From: Acanthaster planci
Lineage: Eukaryota > Echinodermata > Asteroidea > Valvatida > Acanthasteridae
DNA length: 64,000 nt
Assembly: GCF_001949145.1 (NCBI RefSeq)
Contig: NW_019091416.1
Location: forward strand, 1,988,795 to 2,052,794
Direction: 5' to 3'
The position numbers and the translations under genes are program-made. Shown here in pieces: positions 47,201-59,538 of this stretch; position 1 is the first letter of the stretch; every line of letters begins with the position of its first letter. The notes below the pieces were generated by a model. The model made no database searches. It saw nothing but the letters and a program-made list of their open reading frames with translations, and had not been told where the DNA came from.

Positions 47201-50200
47201 TCGAACCCGGGACATGAAAGGACCTAAGACGGGCTTGGCCAACTGGGACATCATCAAAGCAGTCAAGTGAGTTTGCAGCTCCTTCCATCACTGACCTATA
47301 CAGAACCTTGAGAGCTATGAGGAATTTAATGAATACCTCAGACAGTTTAACAAATCCTATTGATCTCGTGATCTATCACCTGGGTTCCTTTGAGCAGATA
47401 ATAAGGATTCAGACCAGTTTTAAACACTTTTCCAGTTTTATATTAAATCTTGGCCCCTATTGTTTGGACCTGATAAGTTTAAGAAGGAGACTTATAAAGA
47501 AGAGATTTGGAGAATCCCGATTTCTTGAATTATGGTTTTTTTCCACTCCTTTTGTAACAAAGCCATTGTTATAGTAAAGTAGATTGTCTGGTCCCTGAAT
47601 CTTTCTTAACAATGAGAGTCGACTGATAACCCTGCATTTTGCTTTTCAGGCAAAACCTGAACATCCCTGTTTTTGCAAATGGTAACATCCAGTACAAGAG
47701 TGATGTGGACCGCTGCATGAGAGAAACGGGGGTGGATGGAGTCATGACTGCAGGTATTGTAAAACATTTTAAAGAACCACTGTGTAAACCTGTTTAACGC
47801 ATAATTTCATGTCAGAAATTTACCAAACTATTTGCTGCATATTTGTAAGGTTTGATACAATCAGTTGAATCAAAGTTCTTCAGATTGATTCATTGACGCG
47901 TGTAAACCTTATACAAATTGTAAAAGCATGTAAAGTTTCAAAGTTACCTGGCGGTTGTACTGGGGCTTTGGATGAATCAATTTTTTTCTCTACTGCTCCA
48001 TCCTTGCATCTATTGCCCTCTCAAGAGCGTAGTGAAAAGACCTTAACACTTGCTGTGTGGTGGAAGCCCTCTGGTCATAAGCACTGTCTGAAAGAGAAGT
48101 GAGTAATATTTTTTTCCCCCCTCTTCGATATCCTCTTGCAGAGGGAAACCTTCACAATCCCGCTATTTTTGAAGGGGTGCAACCCCCTGCCTGGGAGATG
48201 GCCGAGGAGTATCTTGAGCTGGTCACGCAGTACCCCTGCCCCATGGCATTTGTCAGGGGGCACCTCTTCAAACTCTGGCATCACAGGTAGCGTCGGTCTT
48301 GGTGGAGTTTGCATATCGTTGCTTAATGTTGGCACTTAGGTAGAAGAAATTCAGGAGAGTGTTATGCCTGAAGTAGTTTCCACCGGGGATTTTATTGAAA
48401 GTGTTGCATCTCACCAGTGAGTCACAGTTGCGTGGCAGACTCCATGACCTCCTTGAGGTTTGAAGGACTTTGGTTAGGTCAAACTGTCGGTGTTATAGCC
48501 GAAGCCATGACAAGACCAAGCATAATACAAGTGTGCATATACGGGTACATGTATTTTGGAACCAGCTATGATAATACTAATAATAATATTAATTAGCGCT
48601 AATGGGTCATTAGGAAGACATTCCCATAAGAACGTGCACAAAATTTTTCCAACTTTACTGTCCCATAATTCAATATTCCCTAGTCTGATCTGAATGAAAC
48701 TTTGTATGTTTTCATTTTAGACCCTAATCTATCATCTGTCAAAATTTGGACACAGTNCCAATGTCTCCCTAATGCTGAAAAATGTACCACAAAATGTCTC
48801 CCAAATGACCTATTTGTAAATGTAATAGCGATTTCTTATATTGCGCACGTATCCACCCTGCTGGGTGCTCAAGGCACATTATTATCCCTGCACATTAGGC
48901 TCACAACAACTGAACATTCCTGAAACCATCTCAGCTCCGTGGGAGCATACTAGCTGATGCAGCCCTATCAGGCGCACACGGCTAACATAACCAAATCTGC
49001 CCTCACAGGTACCCATTTACTCTTAGGTGGAGAGAGGCACACAGGGGTAAAGTGACTTGCCCAAGGTTGCAACATGCTGCCACCAGCTGGATTCGAACCT
49101 CCAACCCTATAATCCGAAGCTACAAACCCTAACCACTAGGCCACATGCCAATACCGGGTACCCGGGTACCCTTAAAATACAAAGAATACATATAAATGGC
49201 ATTGCACGTAATCTGAGCAGACCGTGTGCCCAAAACAAGGCTCTGTTTTCATACATAGGAAGCGGCACATTGTTCTGAACTTTGGAGAGGAATCACCCCC
49301 ACCGTTTAAACAAAATTTTTACCTTCAGTTTGTAACAAAAGTAGCTTGTTCGATCTCCGAACCAAGGTTATAACCACGGGATCAGGTTTTTCAGCGGCAC
49401 AATGAGTTTTCAGCATTTCTTTCCTCCGCTGTTAAAGTTCATGTACATATATGTGTACGTGGACTTTTTTATGGGTAGCCGGCCCCCAAAATAGGGAACC
49501 TGGTTTTGATATCGACGGACGGATACCCGGCACAGGCCTAGGACATAAGACCAGTTACAAGTAACAGGGTGAACAAGGACAAAGGAATGCTTCCATTACA
49601 GTTCATTTGAATAGCTTGTGACTTGAATTCAGACCGGAGGTCTTGTGTTGGCCTTAGAGGTTCTTGTGGGGTCTTCTGCTGGTTACAACCACGCTGCACA
49701 TTGTCCTGATATATTATGACAATGACAGGACACGTCCTGATCATTGTGTCAGTCCAGAGATTCACAAAACACAAAATTGACCCAACCTCACAAAATGAGT
49801 CGCAAATTACCATTCATTCATTTATTAGTTTATGTCTTTCTTATTGTGGCCTAGCAAGCCAAATTACAAGGATGTTACATATTCTAATAAAAATACATGT
49901 AAAATACATTAAAAGTACATCAAAAAGATTAACAAGCACAAAACAATCACTAAATTTTAAATATTAAAACTAGTTAACAAACGAATAAAATAGATCTAAC
50001 CTACTTCAGCAGGTTGAACAGTGTTTGGTTTCTGAGACACTTTTGAATTAAAGACCTTTCAGTTTCAAATAGTTTTGCAAAGTGAAAATTGATAGGAACC
50101 AGCAACATTTTCAGCCCAGTAGTATCCATTTTATTAGGATGCCAAACCGAGTGATACATCAAAACAGTTCTCATCTTGCTCTTTCTAATCCAACCAAACC

Positions 50201-52659
50201 AAAACAACTGTTGAAATAGCCTAATGATTCATATTGTGGGACCTCTCATGTGGCATTATTTCACTGGTTGCTATGGAGTTCTGAAGTAGTGTCACGTCAT
50301 TTGGAACCAGGAAGTGTAGTGCAAACAAATGGAGTATTCGCGCGTGTTGGTTCGCACGTTGGTTCTCGCGCTAATGCCTTTTCCACACAGGATTGTGCGC
50401 ATGACAAATCGGTTCTCTGTATCTCCTGTGATTGGTTGGATGACTTTCCAGGGGTAATGTGTGCTTGACCTTTTTGCCGTTTTCACTCCAGCCTGACCAT
50501 CCACCAGGACCTGCGCACACGACTGGCTGGCGCCAAGACCCTGGAGGAATTTATCTCCATCAATCAAGCTCTGAGAGACGTGTGCGAGGAGGAGATAAAG
50601 CAGGCAGCAGGCCAGGATTCAAATGGGAAGATGCCCCATTGGTTGTGCCAGCCATATGTTAGGCCAACGTGAGCACTTTATTTAAAATAGTACACAGATA
50701 GGAATTTTATCACGAAGAAAAAAACAAACCCAGAAAATTACAGCTTAGATCCTGATGGGATGCTTTTCATTTGAATCATCAGCAAATAAATGCAAGGGAA
50801 ATTGATTTTTTTTCAGAACCTTTCGTGAAAACACAAATTCTGAGCCACATTGAAAAGTACCAATCCGCTACCAAATTCATTCTTTATAACTCACAAATGA
50901 AAAAAAAAGATTTTCTTCTATGGAAATAATGGGTTGTAGCATTACTTTATTTCATTTCATGACAAACTGATCAAATAGAAAACACTGATTTAGGGGACAA
51001 TGCAAATGAAGTAGGCAGTAACTCAGCATATTACCCTGAGAGGTCCTCAAAATGCTGTTAAACCTCATGAAGTTTTCAAGTGAGACTTGAAGTACCGCAT
51101 GCTTAATTCCACTTTGTCCCCTCTCCCACAGGCAATTCATTAACAGCAGTGGTCCTTGTCTTTCCTAACAGGCCCGAAGAGACACAGCAACGGATCCTGG
51201 AGAAGAGCCTGAAGCGACCACTGAGTGAGGAGAACGAGCAGGAGAACCGAGAGCCTTTCCTGTCAAAGAAAGCCCTCAAGAGACACCAGCAGGGGAAGCC
51301 ACCTGTCAAGAATGGTACCCTCTCAGAAACTTGGCTAAGACAGTCTAAGTAGACCTCGGGGAAAACAAAAGTCAGGTCGACAGCATTTTGTGCACGGAGC
51401 AGGATTGGATGCGGTAGATCTTGGACCCATGTGGCAGTGTTATCACACTTGTATCCTGAGATGTGAAAATTTAATTGCATCTAGTCTTGTAAGAGAAGAC
51501 TTGCTGTACTGGCATTTATAGCTACACATAAGAATTGATCATTTTCTTTTTAATGTGAGAATAATTGGACCAGTAACATTTGAAACCCCCCCCAAAATTA
51601 ATATTTTTCCTTTAAGATACAATATGTGCTGCTGTAAACATTCAAGAGGATAAGATTTGATTGATTCCACCTTTTTGCATCTTTGCGTCAGTGAGGAAGT
51701 TCGATCCCTGCTCAACGTGCAACAATCCCCGCGGTCTCAGCTGTGTCTTCAAGCTCTGTCGAGCCTGCTGCAAAGAGAAAACGCGCCGTGCAGTGGAAGA
51801 TTGCCCGAGTAAGTACCGTGATCTTGAAACAGTTGAAATCTCAGTGCAAAGTTGACCCCGGCTTGAAAAAGTGCCGTCGGTGTGTCAAGTAGTGCAGTAG
51901 TTTGAAATGTACAGAAAGCAACCACTGGCAACCTGTGTAGTCCATCACAAGTTTATTAGACTAGTTATCTAGTCTTAACCACTTCGTGCTGGGGTTCTCG
52001 GTACCGGAGACCTTAGGTACTCAGGTGATTAACTGCTGAAATGACTTGAGATGGCTTTGACTCCCTCACTAACTGCTGTGGTGTGAGATCATTCTTGCCT
52101 CTTTTGACTAAACTAGTGACAGGTGTGTTGAGTCCATGCAGATCTGAATCACTCAGCAAGTAGGGGACTGAAACGATCCATGGGAATTGAATTTTATGGC
52201 GACTCACAGAATGTACTGTAGAGCCAAAATGCATTTTCTGAAGGGATTTTTAAAAAGGTGTCTTTTTTGGGGGGTCGATTTTTCCCAGGTCATCGATTCT
52301 ATTTTAAGACCAAGATAGAGCGCAGGAAATATTGGGAAGCTAAACAAGCTGCCAAAGCGTTACAAACGATGGACACACCTTTGGACACACCCAAAGACAC
52401 GCCGACGGACACACCCGTGAATGCTCCTACAGATGCACAATTAGCTGTTCCTGGGGGAAGGATAATGGAAGCTGATCCATTCAACATACCTGGCAGCACC
52501 ACAGCAGAGGGCTCGCTGAGAGACAAAGTCTCAGGTGACTTCCAGCAAGACACATCTGGAACCACGAGCGCTGGCAATGATGACAGAGTAGACGCCAACA
52601 TGCTTACAGCCGAGACACCCTCAGACCTACCCACAACCATTCCGTCAGAGATATCCTGA
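44269..52659 (+). CDS. DUS1L: tRNA-dihydrouridine(16/17) synthase, DUS1L-like
   Basis: The ten exons are 44269-44514, 45586-45694, 46183-46233, 47071-47266, 47650-47753, 48142-48286, 50492-50668, 51172-51314, 51692-51808 and 52289-52659. They give 552 aa with every phase closed. The start is the ATG 27 bases after a TTCCCTTAG acceptor, so a 5' noncoding exon is likely. Expected activity: NAD(P)H- and FMN-dependent reduction of uridine 16/17 in the tRNA D-loop. Supporting motifs are VAPMVDQSE (FMN region), NLGCP with the presumed catalytic Cys at about 111, [27 protein letters not shown] and the DUS1-type [11 protein letters not shown]. Exon 9 encodes a Cys-rich module, CSTC then [10 protein letters not shown] (about residues 397-417), as in human DUS1L. 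The last exon adds a tail with DTP repeats that makes the protein longer than the human one (about 473 aa). A candidate AATAAA is at 53604. The 65-N gap is in intron 3. Confidence 0.93.
46360..46503 (-). mobile_element. 144-bp element with inverted ends, TTATATAA flanks and an internal B-box
   Basis: The element begins CGGGTTTTGC and ends GCAAAACTCG, inverted copies at 9 of 10 positions. TTATATAA lies on both sides (46352-46359 and 46504-46511), which could be an 8-bp target duplication, although the word is itself palindromic. On the minus strand the interior contains GGTCGTGGGTTCGAGTCCC, a tRNA T-arm/B-box-like sequence. A second, diverged copy is at 10881-11013. It lies in DUS1L intron 3. 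Confidence 0.7.
46770..46834. other. Assembly gap (65 N)
   Basis: Undetermined bases lie in DUS1L intron 3. Both sides carry the phrase GGTACNGTACCAAACCTG or TACTGTACCAAACCTG with AAACTCCAACAG or AAACCTCACAAAACC, so the gap sits in a local tandem repeat. The reading phase across exons 3 and 4 is intact. Confidence 0.95.
48833..49149 (-). repeat. tRNA-derived SINE, copy 2 (near full length)
   Basis: Read on the minus strand it starts GGCATGTGGCCTAGTGGTTA (A-box TGGCCTAGTGG), then GGTTCGAATCC (B-box). It continues with the same body as the copy at 2919 and ends in a tail with GTGCCTTGAGCACC, then GTGCGCAATATAAGAA. A tail of the form GCGCNATATAAG is common at the 3' end of deuterostome SINEs. 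It lies in DUS1L intron 6. Confidence 0.8.
49545..49697. mobile_element. Decayed relative of the CAGTGTTGTAGTC hAT-like family
   Basis: It contains ATAAGACCAGTTACAAGTAA, then the family core (AGGGTGAACAAGGACAAAGG, CAGTTCATTTGAATAGCTTG, GAATTCAGACCGGAGGTCTT). The right end GGTTACAACCACGCTG corresponds to GACTACAACACTG. The left end is eroded and no 8-bp duplication is visible. It lies in DUS1L intron 6. Confidence 0.6.
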
Positions 52660-54262
52660 CAAATGCCCTCAAAAACAATGTTTATGGCAATTTGACATTC
52701 AGATTTACCAAATGGATGAATGGTTTTAGTTTTTCAGGAGTAAATACTGCTCTATCACATGGCGAATATTATTTCAAGAGTTATTGACTTCTTCAAAGTA
52801 GTCTCAGCCACTAAAGGTGTGTTCAAATCAACTAACTATGGCTCAAAATAGCACACATATCTGTGGCATTTTAAAGAAGCCGCTCCCAGTGGCTTTGTAG
52901 GTAGACATGTTTAATTTTTTGAAGCTGCAGTTAACCACAACCTCATAGACAAGGCTGAATACATGTACTACCATTGAAGTGTACAAATGAACTCAGAAGA
53001 GCATTTCATTTCATCACATGGTTGAGAAAATATTGTTTTGCAGATCTATATTCTAAGCAACCGGAGATCTTCTCTAAGATGTGTACATTATGTGGCACTT
53101 TCTTGGTAACGTGGCCCTGCTAAGTCAAGAGTTTCTCTGCTTAAGAGCATGGCGGTGTGCTAATTAAATAGGCTTGGACAACTTGTTACCGTGGGTATTG
53201 GCAAATGTGATACCAAAGGCAGCGTGGAGATTTAACTAGAAAAATCAATATGAAGATTTTCTGTGAGACATTTCTCCTGAGAATGTCAGTACATGTGTGT
53301 TTGGCTTAAAGTAAATCAGGTTGCTTTTTAAATTATGTGGAGGACCTTATTATTGTATTTTTAAAATTTGAGGTACATGTTTATCTTGATGACTGGCAAA
53401 CATTATTATTAGTGGGCAGGACACAGGGAGCCGGCGTATTGCCTCTTTCATTACTTGATGCCATTGGAGCAAGGTCTCGTGGATTATTCATCTGAATTTT
53501 TTCTGTCAGTCAGTTGGTTGCTTGGTTTTCTACTCTGAAGATATCTGAGACCGAAAAACTTCTCAGCTTGTCCAAAGCTTAGAGAAAGGAGGAAAACACC
53601 ACAAATAAATTATCTTACCAGATTCCCCCTCACTCTCCTCCCCCCCGGGAGGGAATCAATTGTGGTGGTTGTGATAGAATAATAACGTGAATATATTCGC
53701 GACCAAAGAGCGGGTCATGGAGTTTGGTCCTGGATATTGGCGTCAATATTGACGATTGGCGATGTTCCTCCAGGACCACCATGGTCCCTATATAGTCATT
53801 GGTTAATTTCTGCTGCAATCTTGGGCAGACCGCCATATGCTACTGTGTCGTGCAACCAACCTGAGCGCAGACAGGTTCTGAAAGGGAACGTTCATGTGTT
53901 TGATGCGCATGAGCTGTCCTAAAATACGGCTGACGTAGACCAGAGCACCGCTCAGTAATAAAAACGAGTTCCTACGCATGACTGCCCTATTTCCGTCCAA
54001 AAGAGACTTTGTTCACAAGAGAAAATCTGAAGAACGCATTTATTTGGTATTATGACATATTGTAAAGTTGACATCCCTGGGCTGTACTGTGGTACCGCTA
54101 CGGTTCAGAGGATCCATTCTCGTTGACAATTGGGTGTACAGGTACAGTGGATTACTGGTGGAGCCGAAGTGTATGCTGGACGAAAGGACAGACATATATT
54201 TGCAGTGGTCGTTCCTATATTTGGAGGAAACTGTCCCTTGAATCCGCTCAATCACAACTGAG
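52660..54262. other. DUS1L 3' UTR and ependymin-related gene promoter region
   Basis: No coding exon is recognised here. A candidate AATAAA for DUS1L is at 53604-53609. CTATATAG and ATTGG (inverted CCAAT) lie close together near 53790-53805. They could be core promoter elements for the downstream secreted protein gene, but they are about 460 bases before its ATG, so this is weak. Confidence 0.45.
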
Positions 54263-57200
54263 ATGGCTAGTGCTCTGTTTGCGATCTTTAGCCTTATCTT
54301 GCTGTCTGGTGTGTCAGCAAAGGAACCTCGGCCGTGTTGTTGGATCAGTCAAATGACAGGGCAGGCTGGTAAGTCGTTGGATTGAAAGAACATGTACAGC
54401 GTAATAAAGCTGAACCCAGACGCCATTGTTTTTTTCTGTAAACGTACTATAATTCAAAAACTATTTTTCTCTTTTCTTGAAATTCGTGTGCCATGTAGAA
54501 ATATGCAAATGAAAATGATGCCAACTTTTTCACCCTCAACTCCAGAAAAAAAAATTGAAGACAAAAAAAGGCTGGCAGCATTTCACCTCCCAAATTTGAG
54601 GTCTCAATTCAATGTCACTGGCAATATTGCTTTGAAATTTCACAAGTGAGAGTGGAGCCAAGTAATTTCAGTTTGAAGCCTAGACGACTCACTACTGAAA
54701 TTTGTCTCAATTTCGACAAAGAGCTAGCATTTGTTAATCTGTTGACAGTGACTTTTAGACAGAAAGTGCAGAGACAACAACGGCAATGCGAGTGTTTAAC
54801 TTTTTGGTTTCCTTTGCCTCAAATGGTGGCGTACTCAGTAGCATTAGACAGGCTGTTTCATGCACTTCCTTCAGACACCTGATTTCATTCCTCAAACTTT
54901 GCGGCCTCCACAATGCAGTATGAGGACCTCAAACAGTTGGAACGTGTTGCCAGGAAGAGCGCTGTGAATTTCTAGTTTCTTCTTTAGATTACCATAGTAA
55001 CTCACATCCATTTGGAAAGTAGCTAAGTATATTTTAATTCTTTGCACCAATATAAAGTGTTCGCTGATTTTTACCTGTGTCACTGGGAATGTTATGTGGA
55101 AAAAACATTAAGACAACCTTCACCTTGTTTCTTTTTCAAGAGGAATTTGAGTACAGTTGTGCAATCCGATTTTAACAGAGCAGGGTGTTAATATCGAAAA
55201 AAAGGAAGAAAATATGACCAACGTTAATAAGTGTTTGTTTAAAAAAATCTCCCACTCTTTTCAGAATTGCAAGGCACCAAAAAGCTTGAGGATGGCTCGG
55301 TGATTTTGGAAGAGTCCGAGCTTCAGTGGGCCTATGATGCCACTTTCCAGGCAGAAGCTTTCATCTTTGACGAAATACTCGAGAATTCAACGGTCATTAA
55401 GGGACGGATTGTAAACTTCTATGATCAGGTATACTGATATCCATCAAAATGGGTGCCTGTGCATGTTATTGACGATACGTGGGTAGTGTAAAATGTGTTT
55501 GCCAATTTGCAGTCTTTGTTCATTGTGAAATGTCAAGTGCAATATGTGTATTGGCTCGGTGAAGTAGAAGCTGGAGTTAATTAATTGGATTTTGCTGAAT
55601 CAATATGTTAAAAGGGAAGCATTTCTTTACCCGATTCTTCTTGTAGGGTTTATCCTTCTACATCATTGACAATCAGGGCGTTGAGAGGTGTGCCAAGATC
55701 CGTATACCAGCCAGGTTTCCCAAAAAATGTATTCCGGGTAAGTGTGCAGCAACAATTTCGAAGGCTTTTGAGTGCGGAGTTATACGGGATGCTCATATAC
55801 GTTTAAGTAATTTAAGTTCAGAAAACATTCAGAAAAAGGTAGACGAAGATACGCTGCACTGAAAGGTTGTTTTAAACATGTTTCACGAGGTATATGGGTG
55901 TCACGAATCGCAATCGGTATAATTATGCAGTTTTTGATTCAGTATCTAAATTTTTTGCATGGTTAAGATCAGTGAGTGTTGTATGAGACTTTTGGTTAAC
56001 GTCAACGTTGTGCAGATCCTAAATGCTGACATCCTTTTCAATGCTTATATTCTTCAAACAGAGCATGCTGAGTACTATGGCAACCGCACCCTTGGCAACG
56101 ATTCCCTAGTTGCTCACGAGTGGAAGCTTAATACAGTGGCCGGTGGGGATGTAGTGAACGTTTCCTTCTTGATCCAGGACGAGTACTGCGTGCCCATCAG
56201 CTTTGGTGTGGTCTCTCAAGGTGAGAGGCGGGCCGTATCCGAATTACCCGGCTGCGGCTGGCGATTACGCACAAGGCTATGGGTAAAGTGTGCAGCCACA
56301 AATGGTTTGCAACTTCCATAGTTTCTGGTGTGGCCAATTGCATGTACATGTAACTTGGACACAGCTTCACAGTCGGTCATAACACAACTATTGTAATACG
56401 TGCATCCTTATAGTCCGAGGCTGTACATATCTGCGAATTCTAGGGAACTTAAATCAAATCATTGTAGGCCTATACAACGAAACATTAACCATGAGGGGGG
56501 AAATTGTTCACACTAGTTCGAACTATCCTGTCCTTGTCACTGTTCTTTATTCGGTTCTGTCCTCTTTAAGTTCCTAGGTTTAATCTTTTCGAAAGTGCTA
56601 CGCCCTCTTTGATAAAGCGATGCCAACATTTTTTCTACCATGAAAAAAACATTCTGTTCAGTATTTCAGTAGTTTAAAATCGGATATTCTGATGAGATTA
56701 CTGTGTGTAAGCAAGAGACCGGTTCTCAAGTCACTCATTATTATATGGCCCATCACTAGACGGATGTTGGTTCGGTTCCAACGTACATGTATGACTTAAC
56801 TATAGAATGATGATGTAGCCGAACTCTGCTGTATAACAAATAAATATTATGACTTCCCAGAGCCGAGGGTCCGGACCATCGCTTACGGTGACATTGAACT
56901 GGGTATTTGCGACCGCGAGAAGTTTTTCCGTATTCCTGATGAGTGTCGTCAAGTGGTAAGCATATTTTTTACACTGGATCTGCGTCCATACAGTGCTCCT
57001 AAAAGGGGGCCAATATCAAGTGCAGGTCGATTGTGCCGAGAGTCTTATATGTGCTTCATGCATACCGGCAAAACTTGGCCAGTGATTAACAAAATGGTCG
57101 CTGATGTAATGTCGGGTAAAATGGCACAACTGACGAGGAACCGTCTGGCCGGTCAAGACACTCTGCATGCCCGTCCCATCGCACCCGGACCAGCATTTCA

Positions 57201-57700
57201 CTGCAACACCGAACTCATTAAATCGATGAAAATGCAACGCATGTGCATTCAGTTCTAATATTAGTCACGTTCTCCCGGTATAAACACAGCACGACAGAAC
57301 CTTATGGATACGACATCATCTATCTTTTTTTGGGGGGGGGGGTTGCTTTATATTTGAGTTCTTTGGTGACATGCATTGTGTTCACTCTCTAAATTGGAAA
57401 GAGTGAAATTAGGGACAAGGCGTTTTGGAGTGAAAATCATTCTGAATTTAGACTGAAAAGGCTGAAAATAGCCCCTTCCAGTGGAAGCTCGAGTGAAATT
57501 TTAGTCTTTTAGAGCGAATAAATTTCACTCCAATTTGTCTGGTACTTAATTTCAATCGGAGGGAGTGAACTTTCACTCTTTGGAATTTAGAGAGTGCACC
57601 TTTTTAAATGATTTCCTCTTACTATATTCTTCCACAGAATGATGGTACTCCCAAGGGACATATGTATCAGCAGATAATGCAAACAGCCTTCAACATGTAG
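54263..57700 (+). CDS. Ependymin-related secreted glycoprotein
   Basis: The six exons are 54263-54368, 55265-55428, 55647-55737, 56062-56220, 56861-56955 and 57638-57700. They total 678 nt (225 aa) and all phases close. A clear signal peptide (MASALFAIFSLILLSGVSA) precedes KEPRPCCW. The mature protein has family features: an early CC pair, beta-rich segments (AYDATFQAEAF, GRIVNFYDQ, GLSFYIIDNQG), spaced cysteines (ERCAK, KKCIP, EYCVP, GICDR, DECRQ) and four N-glycosylation sequons (NST, NRT, NDS, NVS). The length fits ependymin-related proteins (about 200-230 aa). These are secreted, fold like a lipid-binding beta sandwich and bind calcium or hydrophobic ligands in some members; the function here is unknown. 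A candidate AATAAA is at 57829. A 214-bp inverted-repeat element ends 41 bases before exon 6. Confidence 0.87.
57383..57596. mobile_element. 214-bp inverted-repeat element before the last exon of the ependymin-related gene
   Basis: The left end CACTCTCTAAATTGGAAAGA, then GTGAA, is inverted at the right end, TTCACTCTTTGGAATTTAGA, then GAGTG. The arms continue less perfectly (GTGAAATTAGGGACAA against TTAATTTCAAT). The interior is noncoding and repeats AGTGAAA-type words. No clear target duplication is seen. Confidence 0.65.
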
Positions 57701-59538
57701 AAACCGGTGGATGGAAAGGGATAACGCAAACTCGATCTTTAAAGAAGACATGAATAGGATTTTTATGAATATGTGTATAGGCAAGCTTCTCGCAAAGTTT
57801 TAGTATGATTTTCCATGTCCTTTTGAAGAATAAAAGGGAGAACTTTAACATTTTGGTTTGTTATGCTGATCAAAATTTCCATTTTTGTGAGCTACTAGCA
57901 GCTAGTGGCTTCATAGCCACACGGTATTCCTTGTGTAGGCCTACATTTCTCAGAGTGCGTTCCACTTTTTACTGCTTAACGTGCTAAGTAGCTTGCTCAT
58001 ACAATAGTAATGGCCAATTATTTCTTGAAAACTTTGTTAGGGCGTAATTGTGAAGGACGATTTTCCTTGTACTTTTTCTTATGTGCCTTTGATGAGTAGT
58101 GCCTAAAACGAGACAGGCAAGTCGATCTAGATTATACCATTATGAGTTTACCGTAGACACTTTCACTCATGAAATTCTCAAAACTCGTGAAAATTCTCTG
58201 TATTCGAGTGAAAATTTGTTCCCTCCGAAAAGCTCTGACTGACATTAGGGACTAGACGAATTCGAGATTTGACTCGAGATTTCACTGAAGTTTTTCGCAA
58301 GCTATTTCGATCTGAATTCAGAGTGACTTTAATTCACTCTGCAACAGTTCCACTCGTACTCTCTCGATCACCGTTTGGTTCAAGGAAATATCTTTGCGAC
58401 TGATCATCTTTTTTGTGATTTAGGAAATAACACTGTGGAAAATAAAATGGGAAATAAAGAGGCTGATCGAGTCTGTCATTTTACTTATTTGACCCGTTGG
58501 TATATATCATGGATAACAATTTTGATTATGTTAATATGTAGACTGCTATCAACGTGCGGTATAACTGACCAGTAACTTTCCTAGATCCCAAGTTAATGAT
58601 TAATGTTCCAATCACTTAATAATTCTCTATTTGTTCAAGGTTTGGTTAATCAATGCTGCTTAAGCTCCGCGCAAGATTTAACCGACAATATGCAAACCAA
58701 ATAGTCGACCATCAACATTGTCAATCAATACTTGAGGGCAAGGGATAATTCATGCCGGATACACGAATTATTTCCTGTCTCTTTCATTGATCAAACTATG
58801 CCTTGATGTTCAGTTTTGGCTTCATTTTGAAGCCGCTGCCCTGACCTTTAGGCTTGTGGGCAAAACCTAAGCCCCAGCCCTGGCTTTTTGAGGATTATTT
58901 AGGAGCTGGGATTTTTTAATCAAGGCACTCCAAGGCTTACACATTTCTACAATAGGCCTATTTAGACATAAAATAACTTACGTCAAACTTGGTCGATTTT
59001 TTTTCATTTCATTTTCCATGGCCAACCCGATATCTTATACAATATCTCACTTCTATATACAGAGTGCATTAGATTCTGTATAATTGCACTTATTCATTGA
59101 TTTTGTGTCAGCGGTATGGGAGAACTTGTGACATACGACAACAATTACACACTTCAGTTGGAGAAACATCGGTTAGTATACGAAAACTAAATGAACTGGT
59201 TTACGCAGCTGTGGACAACTTGCATGCAAGCGACCCGCCCCTTCCACTCCACTCTCTCTGCCCGACTTCAGCCGTCCCGTTACCCCGGTTTTGCTGAGAT
59301 AGTTTACAGTGGAGGGACTGGTATCTAGTCTCTTAGGGAATGTACAGGTAATTTGGCACTGGCTCCGTGTGCGCACGTACATGTACATGTAAAGTACATG
59401 TACAATGCAAAAGCATAACCTGCACTGCATGTGTCAATGTCCACCGTCAGAAGACTGCAGTTCTTCGTCAATCTGTCAACGAAATGGACGCTTGGTAACC
59501 GAATTCCACCGACAGGACCAGGCACACGACAGTTAAGA
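57701..59538. other. Ependymin-related 3' UTR and CPPED1 upstream region
   Basis: No coding sequence is recognised. The stretch has a polyadenylation signal at 57829-57834. A segment at about 58150-58350 is rich in TTCACTC and GAGTGA words and recalls the 57383 element. A TACATGTACATGTA tract near 59380 lies just upstream of the CPPED1 start. Confidence 0.5.
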
